From: an uncultured Acidimicrobiaceae bacterium
GTDB lineage: Bacteria; Actinomycetota; Acidimicrobiia; Acidimicrobiales; Microtrichaceae
Reading direction: 5' to 3'
Assembly (NCBI GenBank): GCA_937868025.1
Contig: CALMLJ010000135.1
Coordinates: 1 to 9,506, forward strand
Length of the DNA: 9,506 nt
Numbering within the stretch: position 1 is the stretch's first letter; each line of letters begins with the position of its first letter. Under the pieces are notes generated by a model, which did not search any database, had not been told where the DNA came from, and saw only the letters and a list, made by a program, of their open reading frames with translations. The position numbers and the translations under genes were made by a program. Positions 1 to 6,615 of this stretch are shown here, in pieces.

Positions 1-42
1 TGCTCTCCGATTGTCACATCATTTTGACGACCGGCCAATACC

Positions 43-2148
43 ATGGACGGCGCCTTGTCCATACGCCGTCTCCTTTTCGGCCTCCGACCCTCCTCGGCAT
101 ATGCCCTGTCGACACGACCCGGCGTCCAGTGGACGCCTGATTTCACCGCGGGCGCGGCCGGCCTCGAACTCGAGACGATCCTCAACCGGTACCACCACGC
201 CTACCGGGCGACCGCCATCGCGTCCGGAGCACTGAAGCTCGTCGCCCGCCCCGAGGAGGTCCGCAACCCGCGACAGGCGTGGGCCGCCCTCGCCCTCGAG
301 TGTGCCGACGCCGTCTACGTGTGGCGGCGCACCCGGACGTGGCAGTCGATGCTCGACCCGTGGGTGACCTCAGCGGACGCGGTGCTCGGGGTCGCGAGCG
401 TCGCGCTCGGCTCGCGCGCCATGCACGTACAGCCACAGGTCAACGGCACGGCGTGGACCAACCGGATGCTCGCCGTGCGGGTCGCCGCCTTCCCCCTGGG
501 GGATCGTCACGGCCTGCCCCTGTTCGCCGGGGTCGGCAGCCAGGTGCTCCCGCACCTGATGCGCCGCGACCGCGAGGCCCGTCGTCGCATCATCAGCCAC
601 CTCACACCGCTCCTCACCAGCGCGTTCTTCCAGGCGCTCATGCTCAGCCACGAGATGCGTCGCGCGGCGCGGGTGATCGACGCCCGGGCGCTTCGGTGGG
701 CCGACGCCGAACTCGACGCCGCCCTCGTCGCCGAGGAGGCGCACTTCCTCGACACCGTGCTCGCGCCGTCACCGCAGGTGCTCGACGAGATCAGTTCCCT
801 CCTGGTCGTCGACCGAGCTGCCGCGGTCGCACTCGCCGCCGCCGAGGAATGTCGCATCCGTTCCTGGCTCACGAACGAGGCCTTGGCTCCGGCCTCGCCG
901 TCCACGGTCACGCCCGAGGCCCGGGCCGCGCACCTCGAGATCGTCGAGGCGGGGATACGTCGGCTCAGTCGCCGCCTCCGGGGCGGGATCCGCCTCGGGT
1001 CGTCGGTCGCCGACCTCGTCCGGCTCGTCGGGGTCAAGCATCACCACCCCGGCGCCGCCAAGGTCGCCGCGGGTGTGATCTCGGCACGGGGTCTTCTGGG
1101 GGCGGCACTGTTCTTCGAGTGGTTCCCCGGCGTCGACGAGGAGACCTCCCGGCTCGTCGAATCGGCCGCCGACGTGCTGGTGACCGCCGCAGCCGGCCTC
1201 CACCAGCACGCCGAGCGGCACGATCCGCCCGTCGTCGCATGGTTCGAACGGCTCGTGTACGAGGTATCGGCGACGTCAGCAGCGGCGATCGGTCGCGTCC
1301 CGACACAGCGGTACGCCAGCCACGCGCTCAGCGCGATCCGCGCCGTCGTCGCCGTCGCCGATCGATTCACCCCTCCGGACCCCGACGCCGGCAGACGCGC
1401 CCGAGCGCGCCGCACGGTCGGCCAACGGCTGGCGGCGGCCGCCAACGAGGTCGCCATCGTGCAGGCCACCTCCCGGCAGGTCGAACACGGAACCTGGGCG
1501 GCCATCGAGCAATCCCGGCAACTCACGCTGGCGACGCTGGAGGTCGAGGGCCACTGGTCGCTGCTCGACGACCTCCGCGTCCGGCACCGCTCGTTCGTGC
1601 ACAACGGCATCGCCCAAGTACTCACCGCCGTCTCCGCCGGCCGCCACGACGACCCGGCACTGCTCGCCTGGCTCCACCAGGAGCGGGTCCGCATCGACGT
1701 GCGGTTGGGCCGCAAGGCTGTCGGGGAGCCCGGCGACCTCGAGGCGATCGTGGCGGCGCTGGTCGACCGGTTCGCCGAGCGCGGCGCAATGTTGATGGCC
1801 CAGGCCTACGACCTGCCCGCGTGGACGAGCGAGATCGGCGGCACCGTCGGCGAGATCATCACCGAGGCGGTCAACAACGTGGTCAAACACGTGCCCGACA
1901 GTTGGACCTGGCTCGGCATCTTGGACCGCGAGGACGGCACGGTGTTGGTCCGGATCTGCGATTTCGGCACCGACTTCCCGGTGTTCCTTCCCGGTTCGGG
2001 CACCGGCACCGAGACGATGCAGGCGCTGGCAGCGATGATCGACGCCGACATCGAATGGTTCCAGACCTCGTCGGGTGGCACCGAGGTGCGAATCGTGCTC
2101 CGCCCACCGACCGGCCCGATGGAGACGCATGCATCCGCTGCGATTTGA
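43..2148 (+). CDS. NarL/DesK-class sensor histidine kinase-like protein, first of a tandem paralogous pair
   Basis: The C-terminal third looks like a two-component kinase core. A HisKA_3-like box FVHNGIAQVL carries candidate phosphoacceptor His520, followed by a GHKL ATPase with N-box E608-A-V-N611-N612-V-V-K-H, a G1-like C-D640-F-G642-T-D and a terminal GTGTETM...SSGGTEVRIVL. Two features are atypical: Asn521 replaces the acidic residue that normally follows His, and the second Gly of the D-x-G-x-G box is absent. Residues 30-280 and 297-560 look like two copies of a membrane-sensor plus dimerisation module with only weak, Ala-rich hydrophobic stretches (for example 111-127 and 187-204). The first copy lacks the His (FLDTVL at 235-240). 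The ATG at 43 has no clear Shine-Dalgarno sequence and gives about 20 residues more than the paralogue, so the true start could be slightly downstream. The gene overlaps the next by 20 nt, implying translational coupling. The kinase-family assignment is firm; the signal and partner are unknown. Confidence 0.8.
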   Translation: MDGALSIRRLLFGLRPSSAYALSTRPGVQWTPDFTAGAAGLELETILNRYHHAYRATAIASGALKLVARPEEVRNPRQAWAALALECADAVYVWRRTRTWQSMLDPWVTSADAVLGVASVALGSRAMHVQPQVNGTAWTNRMLAVRVAAFPLGDRHGLPLFAGVGSQVLPHLMRRDREARRRIISHLTPLLTSAFFQALMLSHEMRRAARVIDARALRWADAELDAALVAEEAHFLDTVLAPSPQVLDEISSLLVVDRAAAVALAAAEECRIRSWLTNEALAPASPSTVTPEARAAHLEIVEAGIRRLSRRLRGGIRLGSSVADLVRLVGVKHHHPGAAKVAAGVISARGLLGAALFFEWFPGVDEETSRLVESAADVLVTAAAGLHQHAERHDPPVVAWFERLVYEVSATSAAAIGRVPTQRYASHALSAIRAVVAVADRFTPPDPDAGRRARARRTVGQRLAAAANEVAIVQATSRQVEHGTWAAIEQSRQLTLATLEVEGHWSLLDDLRVRHRSFVHNGIAQVLTAVSAGRHDDPALLAWLHQERVRIDVRLGRKAVGEPGDLEAIVAALVDRFAERGAMLMAQAYDLPAWTSEIGGTVGEIITEAVNNVVKHVPDSWTWLGILDREDGTVLVRICDFGTDFPVFLPGSGTGTETMQALAAMIDADIEWFQTSSGGTEVRIVLRPPTGPMETHASAAI
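2121..2124 (+). promoter_or_regulatory. Ribosome binding site of the second kinase gene
   Basis: GGAG lies four bases before the ATG at 2129, inside the 3' end of the first kinase gene. It supports 2129 as the start rather than the in-frame ATG at 2075. The N-terminal similarity to the paralogue also begins just after 2129. Confidence 0.55.
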
Positions 2149-4162
2149 TTCCGGCTGGACGCCGAACTTCGCCGCCGGGGCCGCCGAGATGGGGATCGAG
2201 GCGGTCCTGACCCGGTTCCACCTCGTGCACCGCGCCGCCACCGTGGGTGCCGGGGCCCTGCGCCTGGTGTCGCACCCCGAGGAGACGGAGCGCCGCCCGC
2301 TCGCGTGGGCAGCGCTCGCCGTCGAGGCCGGCTCCACGGTCGTGGTCTGGTCACATACCCGACGCTGGCCCACGATGCGGACACACGACCTGTGGCGGAT
2401 CGACACCGCGTTGGGCGTCGTCGCCGTCGCGCTGGGGGCCCGCTCGACCACCACCGACGCCCAGGCAGGCGGTACGGCATGGACGAACCGCGTGTTCGAC
2501 GTGCGGATGGCGGCCACACCGCTGCTCTCGACCAGTGCCACCGGCCGCGCCACCAGCGTCGTCGTCCAGGCGTTGCCCCTCGTGGTGGGTCGGTCCCGGG
2601 CCGACGCACTCCGGATTCTCGCCGCCCTCGCCCCGACTGCAGCCACGGCCGCCGCGCCGACGATCCTCATCGCCAATCGCCTGCGGCGGCATGCCACGTT
2701 GATCGACGAGCACGTGTCGAGGTTCGTCGACCGGCGGATCGACGACGAACTCGCTACTGAGCGGGCCGCGTTCGAACTCGAGATCCTGATGCCCGCGGCA
2801 TCGGCCCTCCGACGCATCGGCGATGCACTGACGACCGACCCGCGCTGCGCCGCCGCGCTGGCGGCCGACGAGGAGGCTCGCATCCGACGGTGGTTGTCCG
2901 ATCCCGACGCCGAGATCGATGCGCCGCTCGTCATCGAAACCGTCGCGGACTACGGACCGGTCGAGCGCACCGCACGACGTATCAGCCGCCGGGTGCGGGC
3001 CGCCGTCTGCATCAGCACGTCGGTGACGACGCTGGTGCGGATCACCCACAGCGCGTCCGTGGATCGCCGGGTGTCGCGCGCGGCGATCGCGACGACGGGG
3101 CTCCGCTGCGCCCTCGCCGCCGCGCTCTTGTCGGACAGCGTCGTCGATCGCCTCGGCGAGAACCGGGCCGAGGCTCTGGCTTCGGCGGCCAACCTGGCGT
3201 CGGCCGCCGCGCTCGGGCGGGTGCAGGCGAGGACCCCCGGCGATCGACGGATGTCGGCGTGGATCGAGGCCGACTCGGCCAAGATGGCGGCCACCGTCGG
3301 CATCGTGCGGTGGGACGCTCCCTCGGCGACGAGGACGGTCACCGCGCTCGGCGCCATCCAGGGCCTGACCGAGATCCTGCGCCGGGGGCCGTGGCACGAG
3401 CGGCTCGCCGGCGCCGCTAACGAGCAACTGGTGATCCACTCGACGGCGCACATCCTCCGCAACGTGGCGCGCATCTCGCTCGAGCAGACCCGGGAGCTCA
3501 CGGCGATGTCGACCGAGCTCGCGGCAGCCGGACGTCTCGGCCGGCTGCGCGAACAACGTCTCGCCCAACGGTCACTGGTGCACGACGGCATCGCCCAGGT
3601 CCTCGGAGCGGTCGTCGCCGGCGACCTCGACGCGAACGTGCTCGGCGCGTGGATCGACGAGGAGATCGCCCGCATCGGGGTCGCCATCGATGGCACCGAG
3701 CGCAAGCCGGCGTCGATCGGCGACGAGTTGCACGGCCTCGCCGCGGAGTTCGGCCGCCGTGGCCTGAACGTCGTCGTCGAACAGTCCGCGCCCGTGCCGC
3801 ACTGGACCCGGACCGCGACCCCGACGGTCACCGAGATCGTCCGCGAGGCGCTCAACAACGTCGCAAAGCACACGGACCGTCGATCGGCAACGGTCGCCGT
3901 CGAGTCGGTCGACCGGTCCCCCGACATCGCTGCTGACGGCGCGATCGTCGTGCGCGTGACCGACGGCGGCGACGAGCGTTCGAACGACGTCGACGTCGAC
4001 GTCGGCGTGGCGGAGCGCGTCGGGTCGGGGGTCGGCACACGGTCGATGGCCGAGGCGGCGGCAAGCATCGGCGCCTCGATCGACTGGATCCCCCGGGTGG
4101 GCGGCGGCACCGAGGTCCGGCTCGTCCTCGACCCGAGTGCACCCCAGCAGCAGGCCGTGTGA
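2129..4162 (+). CDS. NarL/DesK-class sensor histidine kinase-like protein, second of a tandem paralogous pair
   Basis: This 677-residue protein is colinear with its upstream neighbour. Shared features include WTPxFxAGAA near the N-terminus, a GTAWTN motif at 115-120, and an AALAADEEARIRRWL stretch ending at about residue 255. Its kinase core is closer to consensus than the neighbour's. The H-box LVHDGIAQVL has His485 followed by Asp486, and the N-box is E573-A-L-N576-N577-V-A-K-H. The G1-like box is T-D612-G-G614-D, again lacking the second Gly. An Asp-Val run at 620-625 lies in the ATP-lid region, followed by GSGVGTRSM and VGGGTEVRLVL. A first module (about 10-257) precedes a second (about 276-505). 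The first has AAFELEILMP where an H-box would sit, so no His. Hydrophobic stretches such as 161-183 may be membrane segments but are weak. The start is chosen from the ribosome site and paralogue alignment. The likely role is kinase or phosphatase for an unseen NarL-type regulator, or heterodimer with the upstream protein (inference). Confidence 0.82.
   Translation: MHPLRFDSGWTPNFAAGAAEMGIEAVLTRFHLVHRAATVGAGALRLVSHPEETERRPLAWAALAVEAGSTVVVWSHTRRWPTMRTHDLWRIDTALGVVAVALGARSTTTDAQAGGTAWTNRVFDVRMAATPLLSTSATGRATSVVVQALPLVVGRSRADALRILAALAPTAATAAAPTILIANRLRRHATLIDEHVSRFVDRRIDDELATERAAFELEILMPAASALRRIGDALTTDPRCAAALAADEEARIRRWLSDPDAEIDAPLVIETVADYGPVERTARRISRRVRAAVCISTSVTTLVRITHSASVDRRVSRAAIATTGLRCALAAALLSDSVVDRLGENRAEALASAANLASAAALGRVQARTPGDRRMSAWIEADSAKMAATVGIVRWDAPSATRTVTALGAIQGLTEILRRGPWHERLAGAANEQLVIHSTAHILRNVARISLEQTRELTAMSTELAAAGRLGRLREQRLAQRSLVHDGIAQVLGAVVAGDLDANVLGAWIDEEIARIGVAIDGTERKPASIGDELHGLAAEFGRRGLNVVVEQSAPVPHWTRTATPTVTEIVREALNNVAKHTDRRSATVAVESVDRSPDIAADGAIVVRVTDGGDERSNDVDVDVGVAERVGSGVGTRSMAEAAASIGASIDWIPRVGGGTEVRLVLDPSAPQQQAV
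3986..4003 (+). repeat. Three tandem GACGTC units inside the second kinase gene
   Basis: GACGTC is repeated three times in frame, encoding Asp-Val-Asp-Val-Asp-Val at residues 620-625. It falls between the G1-like and G2-like boxes, in the ATP lid, a segment that is variable in GHKL ATPases. It is probably replication-slippage-type low complexity rather than a functional site. Confidence 0.6.
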
Positions 4163-4187
4163 CCCTTTTCTCAGCGTAAAGCGTTCG

Positions 4188-4205
4188 TGAGTGAGTGCTC
4201 ACTCA
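4188..4205. promoter_or_regulatory. Predicted TetR operator, 18-bp perfect inverted repeat
   Basis: The sequence TGAGTGAGTGCTCACTCA has two perfect 8-bp arms around a central TG. Many TetR/AcrR-family repressors bind palindromes of this TGAGTGAG type near their own gene. It lies immediately upstream of the predicted -10 element of tetR, so a bound dimer would block RNA polymerase. It most likely mediates autoregulation of the tetR-ABC operon. I noticed no second copy elsewhere in the window by eye. Confidence 0.72.
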
Positions 4206-4207
4206 GG

Positions 4208-4213
4208 TACGGT
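4208..4213 (+). promoter_or_regulatory. Possible -10 element of the tetR-ABC operon
   Basis: TACGGT fits the TAnnnT pattern of actinobacterial -10 elements and sits two bases after the palindrome. The region 17-18 bases upstream (TTCGTG/TCGTGA, 4184-4190) is a poor -35. Initiation about seven bases downstream would fall at or next to the GTG at 4222, suggesting a leaderless transcript. This is inference from spacing only. Confidence 0.35.
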
Positions 4214-4221
4214 GCTCCACC

Positions 4222-4833
4222 GTGCTCCCGACCTCCGACACTGCCGCGCTCGCCCCGCGAACCGGCTCCCGCGCGAGTTCGATGCCGGCCGACGAGCGAC
4301 GGGCCGCCATCGCCGCGGCAACGCTGCCGCTCCTGCTCGAAGTCGGCGCCGGGATCACGACCCGTCAGATCGCCGAAGCCGCCGGCATCGCCGAGGGCAC
4401 GATCTTCCGGGTCTTCGCGACCAAGGAGGACGTGATCTGGGCCGCCGTCGAGCTTGCGTTCGACCCCACACCGGTCCGTGACGGCATCGCCGCGATCGAC
4501 CGGTCGCTCCCCCTCCGGGAGCGACTGGAGGCCGCGGTCGCTCAGATCCAGGACCGCACATCGCGGATCTTCCAGCTCATGGGGGTGATCGCCACGATCG
4601 CGCCCGACCGGCAGGGTCCGCCGCTCCCCCGCAAGCCCCCCGGTGCGCTCGACGGGCTCGTCGACCTCTTCCTCCCCGACGCCGACTCCCTCAGCTGCGA
4701 GCCCCACGTCGCAGCCCAGGTGCTCCGCTCGATCACGTTCGGCGGCACCCATCCCATGTTCATCACCGAGGACGGGGTGCTCTCGCCGTCCGACATCGTC
4801 GAGCTCGCGCTCGGCGGCATCCTCGCCCGCTGA
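4222..4833 (+). CDS. TetR/AcrR-family transcriptional regulator, probable repressor of the downstream ABC exporter
   Basis: The N-terminal helix-turn-helix is typical of the family: TTRQIAEAAGIAEGTIFRVF at about residues 46-65, then ATKEDV, in a 203-residue protein of normal family length. The C-terminal ligand and dimer domain includes VLRSITFGGTHPMF and ends in IVELALGGI, a pattern common in actinobacterial TetR proteins. Start choice is uncertain. A GTG at 4195 lies inside the palindromic operator and is unlikely. The GTG at 4222 fits a leaderless transcript. The ATG at 4282 would give 183 residues and still keep the whole DNA-binding domain. The gene is followed after 48 bases by two ABC exporter genes in the same direction. 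Known TetR-exporter pairs suggest it represses itself and the exporter until an exported ligand binds. The ligand cannot be predicted. Confidence 0.88.
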   Translation: MLPTSDTAALAPRTGSRASSMPADERRAAIAAATLPLLLEVGAGITTRQIAEAAGIAEGTIFRVFATKEDVIWAAVELAFDPTPVRDGIAAIDRSLPLRERLEAAVAQIQDRTSRIFQLMGVIATIAPDRQGPPLPRKPPGALDGLVDLFLPDADSLSCEPHVAAQVLRSITFGGTHPMFITEDGVLSPSDIVELALGGILAR

Positions 4834-4881
4834 CCTTCAGCCGCTGCCCCTCACCCGCCGACCTCGATCATCAGGAACCAC

Positions 4882-6615
4882 ATGCTCTGGCAACTCCTCC
4901 GCACCTACATCCGGCCGTACCGCAAGCAGCTCTACCTCGTCGTCGGGTTGCAACTGGTCGCGACGATCGCCGCGCTCTATCTCCCGAGCCTCAACGCCGA
5001 CATCATCGACCAGGGTGTCGTGCGGCAGGACACGGGCTACATCTGGTCCCACGGCGGCATCATGCTCGCCGTCAGCCTCGTCCAGGTGCTGTTCGCCATC
5101 GCCGGTGTGTTCTTCGGCGCCCGCGCCGCGATGGGGTTCGGGCGCGACGTCCGCCACGCCCTGTTCCACCAGGTCACCGGGTACTCCGCCAAGGAGATCA
5201 ACGAGCTGGGCGCGCCGTCGCTGATCACTCGCATCACCAACGACGTGACGCAGGTGCAGATGCTGGTGCTGATGGGCTGCACCATGTTCGTGGCGGCGCC
5301 GATCACGACCGTCGGCGGCGTCATCATGGCGCTGCGCGAGGACGTCGGCTTGAGCGCCATCCTCATCTTCAGCATCCCGGCGCTCGTCACGCTCGTCGGC
5401 CTCGTCGTCCGCAAGATGATCCCGACGTTCCGCGTCATGCAGGTCCGCATCGACGAGGTCAACCGGGTGCTGCGGGAGCAGATCACCGGCATGCGCGTCG
5501 TGCGGGCGTTCGTGCGTGAGCCCGCCGAGGTCAAGCGATTCGGCTCGGCCAACGACGACCTCACCGAGACGTCGCTCACCGCCGGTCGACTCATGGCCTG
5601 CATGTTCCCGTCGATCATGATCGTCCTCAACGTGTCGACGGTCGCCGCCGTGTGGATCGGCGCCAACCGCATCAACAGCGGCGACATGCAGGTCGGCCAG
5701 ATGATCGCCTTCCTCAGTTACCTGGCCCAGATCCTGATGTCGCTCATGATGGCGACGTTCATGGCCGTCATGATCCCTCGCGCCGCGGTGTGCGCCGAGC
5801 GCCTCGTCGAGGTCCTCGAGACCGACTCGTCGGTCGAGGAAGCGCCCGACGCCCTCGCCGAGCTGCCCGAGTCCGCGCCGCTCGAGCTGCGCAACGTCGG
5901 CTTCCACTATCCCGGCGCCGACGAACCGATCCTGACCGACATCTCGCTCACCGTCGCGCCCGGCACGACGACCGCCGTCATCGGCTCGACCGGTTCGGGC
6001 AAGACCACGCTGCTCAACCTCATCCCCCGGCTCTTCGACGTGACGGCGGGCGAGGTCCTCATCGGCGGCGTCGACATCCGCACGGTGCGACTGGAGACCC
6101 TGTGGGCCCGCATCGGGTTGGTGCCCCAGAAGCCGTACCTGTTCAGCGGGACCGTCGCCTCCAACCTCCGCTACTCCAAGCCCGACGCGACCGACGAGGA
6201 ACTGTGGGCGGCGCTCGAGGTCGCGCAGGCCACCGACTTCGTGAAGGCCATGCCACTGCAACTCGACGAACCGATCGTGCAGGGTGGGTTCAACGTCTCG
6301 GGTGGGCAGCGGCAGCGCCTCGCCATCGCTCGGGCGCTGGTCCGCAAACCCTCGATCTTCCTGTTCGACGACTCGTTCTCGGCGCTCGACCTGGCGACCG
6401 ACGCCCGGCTCCGCGCCGCACTACTCCCCCACACCCGTGACGCCGCGGTCGTCGTCGTTGCGCAACGCGTGTCCACGATCATGGGCGCCGACCAGATCCT
6501 GGTGCTCGAGGACGGCCACTGCGTCGGCCTCGGAACCCACCGTGAGCTGCTGGCGAGCTGCCCCACCTACATCGAGATCGTGGAATCGCAGATGACCCAG
6601 GAAGAGGCCGCCTGA
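4882..6615 (+). CDS. ABC exporter half-transporter, degenerate-site subunit of a heterodimeric pair
   Basis: This is a 577-residue fusion of a transmembrane domain and a nucleotide-binding domain, the usual layout for exporters. Membrane segments are visible at roughly 14-36, 54-80, 127-150, 154-176, 237-261 and 272-298. The ATPase domain has Walker A GSTGSGKT (368-375), Q-loop VPQKPYLFSG, an intact signature VSGGQ (472-476), and Walker B IFLFDD with Asp497 where the catalytic Glu normally stands. The switch His is replaced by Gln528 (VAQRVSTI). In TM287/288, LmrCD and BmrCD-type exporters, such changes mark the subunit whose own Walker motifs form the non-hydrolysing site. AGGAA at 4873-4877 is a good ribosome site for the ATG. 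The stop overlaps the next gene's start by one base. The family and pairing are secure; the substrate (drug, lipid or metabolite) is unknown. Confidence 0.93.
   Translation: MLWQLLRTYIRPYRKQLYLVVGLQLVATIAALYLPSLNADIIDQGVVRQDTGYIWSHGGIMLAVSLVQVLFAIAGVFFGARAAMGFGRDVRHALFHQVTGYSAKEINELGAPSLITRITNDVTQVQMLVLMGCTMFVAAPITTVGGVIMALREDVGLSAILIFSIPALVTLVGLVVRKMIPTFRVMQVRIDEVNRVLREQITGMRVVRAFVREPAEVKRFGSANDDLTETSLTAGRLMACMFPSIMIVLNVSTVAAVWIGANRINSGDMQVGQMIAFLSYLAQILMSLMMATFMAVMIPRAAVCAERLVEVLETDSSVEEAPDALAELPESAPLELRNVGFHYPGADEPILTDISLTVAPGTTTAVIGSTGSGKTTLLNLIPRLFDVTAGEVLIGGVDIRTVRLETLWARIGLVPQKPYLFSGTVASNLRYSKPDATDEELWAALEVAQATDFVKAMPLQLDEPIVQGGFNVSGGQRQRLAIARALVRKPSIFLFDDSFSALDLATDARLRAALLPHTRDAAVVVVAQRVSTIMGADQILVLEDGHCVGLGTHRELLASCPTYIEIVESQMTQEEAA

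Noticed and set aside
11..40. Possible promoter for the first kinase gene (TTGTCA at 11-16, TTGACG at 24-29)
   Set aside because: Neither hexamer has a credible -10 at proper spacing, and too little upstream sequence is present to judge.
1276..2934. A 552-residue open frame on the - strand opposite the two kinase genes
   Set aside because: It is Arg/Ser/Ala-rich with no domain, spans both well-supported + strand genes, and is the expected antisense shadow of high-GC coding DNA.
4837..6261. A 474-residue - strand open frame rich in Asp, His, Arg and Glu
   Set aside because: Its composition is the antisense image of the ABC gene's codons. It has no recognisable motif, and the + strand gene with Walker motifs explains the region.
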